Below the pieces are notes generated by a model. That model was not told the origin of the DNA and searched no databases. It worked only from the letters and a program-made list of their open reading frames with translations. Of a DNA stretch of 64,000 nucleotides, positions 22,506 through 33,249 are shown piece by piece. Each line of letters starts with the position of its first letter. Position 1 is the stretch's first letter. The DNA comes from Lonicera japonica (taxonomy: Eukaryota; Streptophyta; Magnoliopsida; Dipsacales; Caprifoliaceae): NCBI GenBank assembly GCA_021464415.1, contig CM038471.1, forward strand, positions 17,832,422 through 17,896,421, given 5' to 3'. Made by a program: the position numbers and the translations under genes.

Positions 22506-23897
22506 CCAACTAGTCTCTATAGTGAGCCAATACGTGTGTCGGCGTCCGATCGAGTGAAAATTTCGTTCGCCACCTATACGAAATAATACTTACATCAAGG
22601 GAATGTACATGTATACTCCACTTGCAAAAGTATTATAATATCACGTTGATTGTTATATATTCCTTACCTAGCTCCATGGGGGTGGTCCATCAATCACAGG
22701 AACAACTCCCCCGTCTGCAATTGGTGTACCAAGCCGTCGGAGTCGAATATGTGTCAATCGCTCCCAACTCCATAGCTGACAAAAAGAAAATTGGGGGAAA
22801 AAATGTAAGTTAGATTAATTAAAATAAATAATAATTATATTTAATAAATATACGGATGGACCTGTAATATGATAAGGGGGCCCGCAATCTGTTTGGATTT
22901 TCTACGTGAGGCCCGGCACATCTCTCTATACAAATAGCAAGTGCATCACTCCAACTATACTGTACGCATTATCCTCAAGGTCTTGTCCGAATTATTGGAG
23001 TGATAGATTGATAAGAATCCATGCCGAAATGTCTCCGACGTCTCGGACTAGTCCCCCAACGAGTGACCATGCCGGACATATTGCTCTACGGCCGCGTCAT
23101 CAGCCTCGTCACCAGGTACCTCCCGGAATGTATTAGCTATCCAAGATAGCTTTATCTTTGACTTGTTCAAAGATTAGCGTCAGGGCGGACGCCTAGTATA
23201 CGCTCACAAATATCAGCAGGATCTCCAAGTAATGGCGGTGCAATGATGGGATGACCATCGACTGGCAATCCTAGCAATATGGAGACATCCTGTAATGTGA
23301 TGGTACACTCTCCAACAGGGAGATGGAATGTATGTGTCTCCTGTCGCCATCGCTCGACCAATGCAGTGATCAAAGCATGGTCATACTGTATATGGCCTAC
23401 ACGATACACTCCATAAAATCCAGCTCGTAACAATAATCGCTGCACTCTCTCAGGTAAAATAATAGGCCGTCCATCTCTATGCCTAAAATCTGTGTCGTTC
23501 CTGCGTACCTCTAATAAACCAGGATCCTCGCCATCCCAAATAGAAGACGATCTGTGGTCCTCCTGTAAATATAAGACGCGTTGGTCTTCAGGACCTGGAT
23601 CCATCTACACCAACACAAAAAATATAAAATGTATATTAAATTTAATCATACCACAACGCAATTAACATCAACATATAAGAGAGTATAATAATATAAGTAG
23701 CAATTAAAGTATATTAAGTCACGAAAATAACATATTAAGATTAAAATTCAGGATACAACATTACATTAAGATAAACTTAAACTTAAAGATTACATTACAT
23801 CATAAAAAGCCGAAACAACTAACACAACTTCATAAGCCGAAATAGGTAAAGTACATATCGTCTTTATAAGCAAAAAATTATTTCAACTAACACAATT

Positions 23898-26499
23898 TCA
23901 TTTTTTCTTATTCCGGCCACAAGTGCGTCGGTCATGTCCCGCTTCCCCACAAAATCCGTAATGGTTGTTTCGTCGTTGATCACTTAAGTCCATCTCGTTG
24001 TGAATGCGCCTTGACGGTCGACCCTTCTGTCGTAACAGAATAGGATTAGGGATCAAAACAGTTGTAGTAGATGGGATTAATTCCCCCCAATACTCATTTG
24101 GCAAAGCAGGATTCATCGCAGGAGCATAAGTAGCCACGTAAGCCTCAAGACTCAAATATGGATCAATTAAATACTTTGGCTGCAACCTTAAATCAGCACA
24201 CACCGCCATGACATGAATACAAGGATACTTATAAACAGACCACCTCCCGCAGCTGCACATGCGTTCCTTAATGTTGACATTCTTAACTTTACCTTTGCGA
24301 GATGTGACGGCCGCATGGCCCTTAGAAAGATTATGCCCAAAGACACAGTATTTATTGACATCCTTTTCGAGATTCGCTAATTTAATCGCCATGTCTGGGG
24401 TATGTTCCAACTCTGGATCATTTTGCCTTTCTACGCCCTGATGTCTTCGTTGACAAAAATAAGTAACGAGGCGATGAAATATGAGCTGCACGGACGCACT
24501 GACAGGCAAGGACCTCGCACCTAGTAAAACCCCGTTGAATACTTCTGAAATGTTTGTCGAGTTAACCCCATATCGATGCCCTCCATCATAAACAAAAGTC
24601 CACTTTTCGAGTGGAATCTCATTTAACCACTTCCATGGTTTTTTTCTTTCAATCTGTTGGTGTTCATCATATGTTTTTATCATTTTCATGTAGTGAACGA
24701 ATTTTGGAAACTGGGTTGCAGTAGCAACCTTCCACATTAGTAGCTTTAACATTCTATCTGGTTTACATTTGCTTGTGAAGTTACTACGAATGTGACGCAT
24801 GCAAAATCGATGATATGTGTTCGGCTCCTGAAATTGGGCATCGAAATTTATTATTGCTAGTATACCCTTGTGGCGATCAAAAAGTAAGCATATACCTTCT
24901 CGTCCCTTAACAACATAATACCAAACCCGCTTTAAAAAATAATGCCAGGTATCGTAACTTTCTTCCTCTCCGTATCCGAACGCGAGGGGAAAATACCCTC
25001 ATTTGCATCCATGGCCATTGCAATAAATAACTTTCCATTATACTTGCCCCGAAGATGTGTCGTGTCTACACTAATAATAGGCCGACAATGCACGAAACCT
25101 TCAATAGAACCACTAAACGCCCAAAAATTCTTGTCAAAAACACGACTATTCGCATCAAATTGGTTGCTTCTCAACTCATGGATCGTCCCTACATTGTTAT
25201 ACTGAATAGATGCTAAGTATCTTGGCATTATTGCATAAGACCCTTTCCAATCACCAAATAAAGTGGCAATTGCTTTCTGCTTTGCATTCCATGCTTTCCA
25301 ATAAGAGACCTTGTAGCCATATTGATCCTTCATACAAACAACAATAACGGCAATCTTAAGGGCTGGATCAACCTTCAACATGGGCATTATTTTGTTTGCA
25401 ATGAAGTTACTGTCCAGATGTTTGTGGCTTAGTTTCAAATGATCAAATCTGCATGTGTGGGGACCCTCATACTTGGTTATTTCAAATTGACCGTGCTTCT
25501 TCTTCCTCTTACATGCACGAAGACGCCATTTGCACCCTTTTTCATGTAATTTACACTTAATTGCCCATATATCTGTCTTAGATTCATCAACAATATATTC
25601 ATTAGAATTTTCGATTGCGAACAATTTCACGGCAGTCTTCAAGTCTGCTTTCGTCTCGTAAATTAGCCCTTTACGCAGTTCATTTTCACCTACAAGCTGC
25701 TCCTGTATTAACACCTCCTCGTCCACATTTGTAACCTGAAATTGTGTATAGAAGGGTGGAATATCATTATCATCCTCCCTAATCTCATTTGGTTCTTCCC
25801 CTTCGTCACTTTCGCTATTGCTGAAATTTTGCATAATTTCATATTCGGTGTCTACGTCCTCTCCAATGTCGTATTCTACTTCCAAGTCATAATCTATACC
25901 ACCTCCGCCCTCAGACGTGGACTCGGGTGGGGGCTGAGATGATTTGTGAGCTTTTTTACTAGTGCCACCAAAGTTGAGGTGTCTTGATGACCGCGAAGTG
26001 GAACCGAAGAGAGAACTAGGAGGGTCTTCATTTATAGGGTCAGAAAACTCCTGCCGTGGTAATGGATCAATGTACATAGGGCAGAATGTGTTCACAGTGG
26101 TGATATGTATGGTCCGGACAATGGCAAATTTTCTCCAATTGGGTATACATCATAATCTAAATCCACTTTTTCAATATACAAATCAATTGCATTAACAACG
26201 GGAGCATTGGAAATATTTGTCATTGCAAAGTCCAAACTTTCATCATCTTTAATCTCATGAAGGAAGTAATTCCAAGTAGTCGTGGTTACAAAAAAGGGAC
26301 ATCTACAGGTCATCTTAAGCGTGGACGGCGTACGGTCAATATCCATAACATAATAAACTTTCTCGACCAATTCTGAGTAACTACTGCCTTCTTCCAGGAC
26401 AATGCCACTTTCATGTGGCTTATCGTATGTCAAACTCTGCTCCCCATTAATTATATTGCCACCCCAATATAGCCGAAGACAATAACGTCTACTTCCCAT
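23898..26499 (-). pseudogene. MULE transposase (MURA-like, DDE with SWIM finger), frameshifted
   Basis: The transposase cuts and pastes the element by binding its terminal repeats. Three reading frames cover it. At 26499-26092 is the N-terminal domain (136 aa). At 26095-24932 come an acidic linker, a WRKY-GCM1-type zinc-binding region (KCKLHEKGCKW ... GPHTC) and the first catalytic Asp in ISVDTTHLRGKY. From about 25000 to 23898 come the second Asp (LLFDRHKG), the Glu-containing NSTNISEVFNG, the SWIM finger (CSCGRWSVYKYPCIH) and a C-terminal zinc knuckle. The core is broken by a one-base shift in the GGGG run at about 24986-24989; downstream the correct frame is open without stops. A second frame change near 26092-26160 could be an indel or a tiny intron. 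The zinc knuckle reads YGFCGEAGHDRRTC, with Tyr where the first Cys is expected. Confidence 0.85.
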
Positions 26500-26981
26500 T
26501 ATCCACCTTCAACACAATAATCCAGTTTAGTTTACTTTCAATAAAAATATCTTGAACCAAGGAAATATGAAGTATGAGGTTTTGGTTTGTAGTTTCTAAT
26601 TAATGTGTGGGTAGTCTTTAGAAAAGGAAAGACTTGTCTTCGTTATCTCTCTATTGAAACTATAAATTTTAATTCTAATTTCGACACACGCTTTCAAACT
26701 CTAAATTTTAATTATAGCATAACAACTAAAAGGGAGCATGGGCTGAGGCAAAAATTAAACAAAATATACACATTAACTTTTTCTCTCTACCATACATTTT
26801 TACTCTCTGATATTTGTTTTAATTAAATCTTAGAATATAATAAATTTAAACTCAAAGTTCAAATTTTAACATATTTAGACCCTATTAATCTATATTCTTA
26901 GAAAGTATAAAAAAGTAATAATGAAAATATAAATATAGTATGGTGTAGCTTGGTTGCATAGCCTTAGATATTTTTTATACA

Positions 26982-27498
26982 TCTATGTAACAAGGAAAGG
27001 TTTTTTTTTTTGGTAAAGAGCTTTTGAAATTCTACCTAACCAGATGTCTAGATTTAGTTTCATAAATTTACTTTTTCTTACACACATTTTAGACCATAGG
27101 ATGTGGTTTATCTCCAAGAAGCATTCTCCACTAAATAGGTTGTGGCAATTACGTAATATTCACCAACAGTAAATGTTAAATTTAGTTATTTTCACAAATT
27201 ATCGTTGTTATCTTCCTTTAAAAAAATGATATTCTCTAAAATAATAAAAAAATAAAAGTATTATTTTTAACAAAAATGTTATTTTGTTAGATTATTTGTT
27301 AAATTACTAATGTTTTAAACCTTTCATATATAATAAAGGAAAGGTTTTTTTTGACTAAAGAGCACAAAATAGCGAAAACGAAATTTTTATTTTTACGTGT
27401 AAGTTTTTTGAATATGTCTTAGATTGGATGATGCATCATGAACGTCTTTGATTAAAAATAATTGGCGTGTCGTGCCGGATGGAATGGGCATACCCTAG
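26982..27498 (+). mobile_element. Helitron-like element inside the MULE
   Basis: The 5' end TCTATGTAACAAGGAAAGG is preceded by A (26981), and the 3' end ATGGGCATACCCTAG (to 27498) is followed by T. The last 140 bp align with the 3' part of the Helitron at 5798-6625, and internal words such as GATGTGGTTTATCT are shared. A second, internal 5'-like end (TCATATATAATAAAGGAAAG at 27324) suggests either a nested short copy or a rearranged element. The terminal hairpin is weaker than in the first copy. Confidence 0.65.
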
Positions 27499-27684
27499 TA
27501 CAATAAGAATTCAAATTTTAATAAAATTAATGTAATTAAAATATATTATTCAAACTATGTAATTTATGTAATTTATACATACAATAAGAACAAGATAATA
27601 TTTGATTTTTATACATACAATAGAAAGGAGAGAAAACCTTCTGCTTTTATTTATGTAATTAAAACCAAATGCCCATCATTTTTG

Positions 27685-27799
27685 TCCCCCACCCACCTCC
27701 ACCCAAATGACCCCATTTTCTCTCCTTTGTTTTTTTCTTCCCCCCACCCACCTCCACCCAAGTGACCCCATTTTCCCTCCTTTGTTTTTTTCTTCCCTT
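27685..27799. repeat. Pyrimidine-rich tandem duplication, 55 bp x 2
   Basis: CCCACCCACCTCCACCCAA followed by GTGACCCCATTTTC-like sequence occurs twice with a period of 55 bp. The surrounding 27660-27900 is CT-rich. The 81-codon ORF across it is a low-complexity artefact. Confidence 0.85.
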
Positions 27800-28379
27800 T
27801 TTGTTATTCTCTCAGTGGACATTCTATCTCTCTCTCTTGCATTTTTCTCTTCAATTTCTTTCTCTTTCCCATCCGTTTCTTCCTTTCTTTCCTACTCAAA
27901 CATCTTACTTGCATTAACTCTTCATCTATTCTCTTTCTACATGTTTAGATAATTATAAATTAGAAAAATACAAGATCGCAAAAATCGAAAGGTGGGTGTT
28001 AATTCTCTTATTTTCTTTTTTTGTATGCGTATGCGTGTATATTATGTATGTATACTAATTAGATCTAAGAAATATTTTGTCAAAATATATATTTTTTTTT
28101 CATTTTGTATGTATATTATAAATATGTTTGTATGTATGGATTTGTTGGTAGTGAAATGAAAGTATAGATCTGAATATGTTTTCATTTTCCTCTCAATACT
28201 TAGACCAATTGGACCGATTAAAAGAGCCTTCACATGTTTCCCATATAAACACATACATGATTATTTACAAATACGCAAAAAAATCATTCTTTGTATACTA
28301 CCTCTAATCCTTATAATAGATCTTACAAAATATCCTATAAAATCAGTTAATTGTTGGAGAAAATCAGTTAACGAGATTA

Positions 28380-28740
28380 CCTTGAGTAGATCGGGCGACA
28401 ACGACCAGAGGAAGCACTGGGGCAGGCAACTCAGCGAGGGGGTGCTATCTGACTGGCGAGAGGAAGCAACCAAGAGGGAAAATCGAGGTAGAGAGATCAC
28501 GTTTTGAGCGAATGGAGCCGGCAATGGTGGAAATCGGCGAGGGCCGCAGGCGATAAGCTAGAAATTCGAGAGAGGCAGGGTGCGGGGATGGAGGTGGTTG
28601 TGAGAGGGGAAATTTATGGGGAGAGAGAGAGGTGACGGGGTGTGAAGGAGGTGGGCGGCGAGGGGCGGCGGGGACGGCACGGGACGGCGACGTGGAGAGG
28701 GCGAGAGGTTCAAGATGGTGCCGAAAATTTGAAAGAGGAG
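28380..28740 (-). promoter_or_regulatory. GC-rich patch upstream of the transposase
   Basis: This CG- and CGG-rich stretch stands out in AT-rich DNA and lies on the upstream side of the minus-strand transposase. On the minus strand it ends with CTACTCAAG|GTAATCTCG, a good splice-donor context. It may therefore be a leader exon or promoter of the transposase gene, or a captured host exon. No protein domain is recognisable in the ORFs it contains. The rest of 27500-28820 holds nothing else I can name. Confidence 0.35.
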
Positions 28741-28821
28741 TGCTGCTTTTTTACTGTCTGTTTTTTTTTTTTTTTTTTTACGCATATAGATATTTTCGGA
28801 GAAGGGAGGGTGAAAATTTGG

Positions 28822-29061
28822 TTGCCTTAAAAGCGTGATTTGCTCTCACGTTTTTACGTGTAAAAACGTGATAGCAAATCACACTTCTAAGAGCTTTATT
28901 TTTTTTTTTTTGTAAAATAGCCGTTGGAACTCACGTTTTTACGGTTAAAAACGTGAGAGCTTCTCACGTTTTTACGCTCAACCTTATTTTCCTAAATAAG
29001 CTAAAAAGTACCCTACTTTGCATAATAAGTTTTAAAAGTACACTATTTTAACCAAAAACTC
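28822..29061 (-). repeat. Right terminal inverted repeat of the MULE
   Basis: It mirrors the left end from 29061 inward. It holds the same kind of hairpin units: CTCACGTTTTTACGTGTAAA near 28846 and CTCACGTTTTTACGGTTAAA near 28931. By eye it is about 75-80% identical to the left repeat. Immediately outside, at 29071-29162, is a CT-rich stretch ending in CTGTACAG|GTAAAA that could be an old 5' leader exon of the F-box pseudogene downstream. Confidence 0.85.
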
Positions 29062-29357
29062 ACCTAATTGAAACAAACTCATTCATTCTCTTCTTCCCCA
29101 AAAATCACAGATATTCCAATTCCAAAATATCAATCCTCCACAGTCCACTCTCTCTGTACAGGTAAAATTCTGAATCTATTATTATTATTATTAGGCCAAG
29201 CTTCAAGTTATATTGGTATATGATTGACAAAAAATTTCATAATTCATCAATACTACTATTAGATTAGTTATTTTTGTTGTATTTATTAAGCACGCAGAAT
29301 TTCAAATAAATCAGATATTTATAACCATGGGTTCACTAGGGTTGGCCTAATGGTTCA

Positions 29358-29963
29358 CAGGGCCGGCCCTGGGGCAGGGCAGGCAGGGCGACCGCCCAGG
29401 GCCCAAAAATAAGAAGGGGCATCCAATTTTTTGTATATGTATATATATATAAAGTATATGTTAAAAAATATTAAATAAATAAAATATCTTTCCAAAAATC
29501 TTTATTTAATAAGGTAACTTTCCAATAAAATGGCGCAAATTTTCAAAGTCAGTCTCTTCGTCTAGCTTCACCTATTTTTCATTGACCAAAATTAAGAAAA
29601 ACAGAGCTATGCCTATTCTTTTATTATTCTTCAATCTTTAGCTCTTCCTTTTGCAATTGCCTATTGCCCTCTTAGCGTCATTTTGGAACATCTAAAAGCT
29701 TTTTGGAAGATAAAAATGAACATGAAGGTTGAAGATGTAACATATAGGTGCTTGAATTATCGTTGCATTGGTTTTGAAGACATGTAAACTCGTACATTCT
29801 GAAATGAAGTTTGTAAGCACTTTCAATTTTTAATTACAATGTGTTTTTGGTGGAATACAAAGATTAATTGTTTTTTAATATAAAAAAATAATATATTTAT
29901 TTATAAGAAGGGCATCATTTTAGAACTTCGCCCAGGGCCTAAAATTGGACAGGACTGACTCTG
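29358..29963 (+). mobile_element. hAT-type non-autonomous element (606 bp)
   Basis: The ends CAGGGCCGGCCCTG and, in reverse complement, CAGAGTCAGTCCTG form a 14-bp imperfect inverted repeat differing only by transitions. It is flanked by a perfect 8-bp target duplication ATGGTTCA (29350-29357 and 29964-29971). It has no ORF. Its sub-terminal part (GGCAGGGCGACCG, AATAAGAAGGGGCA) is shared with the truncated copy at 63924-64000. Confidence 0.85.
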
Positions 29964-29971
29964 ATGGTTCA

Positions 29972-30807
29972 TTAAAGCTCGGACAATCTATTTAGTGGGG
30001 TACAATTTATTTCTGGGTGATCATGTGTTGGAATCCCTCCTCTAGGTGCAGTTGTTCAAAAAATAAATATTTATAACCATTTAATTTACTTAAATTTTAT
30101 GAGGCTCATAATTTAATATAAAACGATCATTAGGTTGAGGGACTTCTATCACTACGATTAATCCAATTTTCTGCATCTTGCTTTGATATATAATAATGAT
30201 TTAATTTAATTTAACGTATCAATTGGTGATCGATGAAGTTGAAATAAAGTTATTGAAATTAAGCCCAGTGTAAGTTGAAGCTTTCCCATTATTATTATTG
30301 TTGTTGATATTGTTTCATTGGTCTCATCTTTTTCTTTATATTGGTATGTAATTTTTATTTTTATTTTTTTGAATCAAAATATGGCTTTTATGTTAATTTC
30401 GATTCAGACTCCTTCGTTTTTCATTGAATCACTGGAGTATTGGTTGATTTAGAAGTTCAGTAAATTTGGTGATTTGGAAAAAAGTAATTTTTAGAAAAAT
30501 TGCCTTCAGTTGCAATTGCTTTTCATAGCCCTGGCTACGCTACCGTAACCAGTCAGACAGAATTTGGGGAAATAAAGTTCAAAAAACTTTTTAGGATCCG
30601 GTCCTGATTTTGAAAATTTTTAGGATGCGACCCAAAACGTTTTTCAAAAAAGATGCAGTCCCCGGGCAATTCTAGTCACAAAACTGGGAGATACTAGTCC
30701 AAAATTGTTGGTTCTAATAGGTTTACTATTTGAAAGCACCAACAATTACACACTTTTGGTACTTGTATTATCTTGTATTTTTTCAACATAAATATTATGT
30801 ATATTTG
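29972..30807. other. Spacer upstream of the F-box pseudogene
   Basis: No gene is visible. The AT-rich part to about 30480 is featureless. Bases 30560-30720 contain two similar phrases (TTTTTAGGATCCGGTCC and TTTTTAGGATGCGACCC) that may be a decayed repeat. Confidence 0.4.
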
Positions 30808-30893
30808 TATCGCCCTCATGATTTCTAAACTTTGATCTAGGCTTTTCTTTGCGGACGAGAGCCACTAAGATTGCAGAAGTGACAGATATATCC

Positions 30894-31975
30894 ATGGGCA
30901 ATCTTCCTTTGGATGTTTTAAGATTGATTGGATCACGTCTCTTGGCTAGAGATCGTATTTTTTTCCGCTCTGTTTGTAGAAGTTGGTGATCAGCTATTCC
31001 ACCAATCCCTTCACCCATGCCGTTGATCAAATGTTTAATGTCTTTCACAACCATGACTCAATTTCCCCTCCTCATGTTCTATGGATGTGAGGGTCCATTT
31101 TACAGTTTCTACCACCCGATTTATAACACCACCTATGTTAGTCCAAAAATAGCTAATGCCAAAATTCGATTCTCTAAAGATGGTTGGTTGCTAATGTCCC
31201 GAGGTCAAAAAGAAATCTTCTTTTTAAACCCAATTACAAATAAAAAAATTGAACTTCCAAATTTACCTGGCCTCTATTACAAGTTCACAACTATTTCCTT
31301 TTTGTCCCTTCCAACTTCTATGGACTGCACGGTTTTTGGTGTTAGATGGTCATCCTCAACTTCCATTTCTTTTAATTTTATCCGTCGTGGTGAAGATACA
31401 TGGACATAATGCTGGGTTAAGAACAGCATAGAGTTCATCGGGCCTCTTAATAATCCAGTTTTTCACAATGGGCTTTTCTACTACTTGGATAGAAAGGGGA
31501 TTTTGGGTACTTTTGACCCACACAAGAAGGTGGTGAAGATGGTTGGACTGTTCTTGAGAAGCCAAAACAACCTTGTAATTCCATTCATAGAAACTACTTG
31601 TTCGAGTGTGACGGGGAATTAATATCTGTGTTTTTGGGGCAATTGGGAAAATGGGTTAAGATTTTCAAGCTTGACGCTCCTACGATGACTTGGAGAAAAC
31701 TAGAGAACTTAGGAGATAAAATGTTGTTTGTGAGTCAGACTGCATCTTTCTCAGCAACAAATTCCGAACAAGAAGTTACGGGAATGGAGAACAAGATATA
31801 TTTCCCCGGGTTTAATGGGAAGAATGGCGTATTTTACTCCCTTAACACGTGCAAGTTTCATACTTTGGGAACGGGTTACACTAGTGATGACTTCTATGGC
31901 ACAACATTAAAGCTTCTTTGTACTTGGATCGATCCCAGCTTTGACACATTTGATGATGAAGAGTTCCACTGGTAG
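30894..31975 (+). pseudogene. F-box/DUF295-type protein pseudogene, left copy
   Basis: Plant F-box proteins of this class recruit targets to SCF ubiquitin ligases through an N-terminal F-box and a DUF295 (KIB1-like) domain. ATG at 30894 opens a good F-box (LPLDVLRLIGSRLL, then SVCRSW), interrupted by TGA at 30987-30989. DUF295 sequence continues (IRFSKDGWLLMSRG, FLNPITNKKIELPNLPG, STSISFNFIRRGED), with a TAA at 31407-31409. A frameshift near 31585 leads to the last part (IFKLDAPTMTWRKLENLGDK, ENKIYFPGFNGKNGVFYSLN) ending at 31975. The family is usually about 350-400 aa, which this span would match if unbroken. It is dead; the right copy shares the late frameshift. Confidence 0.82.
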
Positions 31976-33249
31976 TGCATTGAACGAATGTCGCAGCTTT
32001 GACACATTAAGAGTTGCATTGGTAGTGCATTGAACGAATGTTGGGGTTATAGAAACTTGACATAGGAAATTGAAGGTCAGCTTTATCCACTTGCATTAAT
32101 TAGTTATGTAAGACTCAAAATAGATTGAATGCTTGGACAATTGTGGACTCTAATGAATTTGGTTGTGCAATTTATAGTTGATTTATGTCTCTTAATCATT
32201 GTATTGATGCCTGCCAAAAGTTTTGTATGTGATTGGTTCCAAATTTCTGGTGTGTGTGTTTTGTGCTCACTTGTTACAATATTAGTGCCCACCTGATTTT
32301 CTTCTAAACTGGAAAAGGGAACAGGTTTTCTCTTTATTACTATAAAAGACCAGGCTTAGAAAATAAGGTCGTCTTTCAGATTGGGATTGTTAGCTTTCTA
32401 GGAATTTAACTTGAGCTTTAGAATTCCAATATCGAAACTGCAATTGGGTCTCAAAAATATGAAAAACACGATGGAAAGAAATACCGAAGTTCTAAAATGT
32501 ACAAGTGGGAGTTTATAAGCTCTTATATTGGCTCATCGAGTTTCAGTTTAGCCAAATGACAGACCACTGTAAACCTAGAACAACCAATTAGAGAGTGTTT
32601 GACAGCCAGCATTGAATTGGGGTGGAAAAACACCCATCAGGAAATTCAATTCCATGGAATATGCATATAGGGTGTTTGGTTGCATTTATTTTTTAGGTGG
32701 AAAATAAACAATGATATTTTCCAACTTTGGGCTTGATTGCACACCTTTTCACCTACGATTGAACTTTTTCCCTTTTAGAGCGTTTCCACCTTACCTAGAA
32801 TTCGAAAGACATGGAGGAAGGGTTGGATTTCATTTACTTAGTACAGAAGTTCTCTAATTTGTGAGCTGAAAACCGGTCTACCCTGCCAACTGTTTTATGT
32901 ATCTATGCTCCCTAATTTTGCATATTTCTCAAGAAACGCTTGAGACGTATTGTACTGCGAATTGTTGCTAGTTTGTTAACATATTTTACCTCTCTAATCA
33001 TCAATTCATGTATGGACCACACCTGAGCTAGTTGAAAGCAAGACATTTTTCATTTTAAGCTGAAAGGGGAAAATACCCCAGAATGTTATTAGATCAAACA
33101 AAACAAGATACAACCCTTATTCAAGGAATTCCCTGCCTATCAGTATTCAGTATACCAGTATCTATACCAAAAACTATTGTATTTATGGTAATTATAGTTA
33201 ATGAAATTTGGAACCGAAACAGACCTTGCCCCCCTGCTACACCCAAAGT
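31976..33249. other. Non-coding part of left inverted arm
   Basis: 3' flank of the F-box pseudogene, mirrored at 40030-41328. Bases 32600-32830 contain a GGGTGTTTGGTTGCATTTAT-type block that may be a small MITE present in both arms. No ORF is supported. Confidence 0.5.

Larger units (their letters stand above)
20012..23604 (-). pseudogene. Plant mobile domain (PMD, MAIN-like) gene, degraded
   Basis: Plant mobile domain proteins include nuclear MAIN/MAIL1; one PMD branch is often carried by MULEs and gypsy elements. Exon 1 starts at 23604 (MDPGPEDQRVLYLQ) and has the signatures LLRAGFYGVYRVGHIQYDHA and ILLGLPVDG. It loses frame after about 23170 but remains recognisable (EVPGDEADDAAVEQY; ASRRKSKQIAGPLIILQ ending near 22862). 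Later exons: about 22775-22680 (LWSWERLTHIRLRRLG), 22573-22486 (with an internal TAG), 22113-21667 (VPLICFEVVEWHLPDRVMRQ, with an internal TAG near 21957) and 21576-20012. GT-AG borders are visible at most junctions. The last exon has a long proline/serine/threonine repeat with frame changes, then a GRGRGRGRG stretch and a basic KRKRKKPTCGT tail. The stops make a full protein unlikely. An alternative is that some 'stops' are assembly errors. Confidence 0.82.
16464..29061 (-). mobile_element. 12.6-kb Mutator-like element (MULE) with four genes
   Basis: The two ends are inverted copies of each other: GATTTTTTGGTTAAAGTAGG on the left and, in reverse complement, GAGTTTTTGGTTAAAATAGT on the right, with similarity continuing for about 250 bp. 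The flanks ATGTAATTG (16455-16463) and ACCTAATTG (29062-29070) match at 7 of 9 positions; 9 bp is the MULE target-site length. The element encodes, all on the minus strand, a MURA-like transposase (frameshifted), a PMD gene (with stops) and two small unknown genes. A Helitron copy (26982-27498) and a GC-rich patch (28380-28740) lie between the right end and the transposase. It is probably immobile on its own now, but its ends and two of its genes look well preserved. Confidence 0.82.

Noticed and set aside
27707..27952. 81-codon Phe/Ser/Leu-rich ORF
   Set aside because: Derived from a CT-rich tandem duplication; no start context or homology visible.
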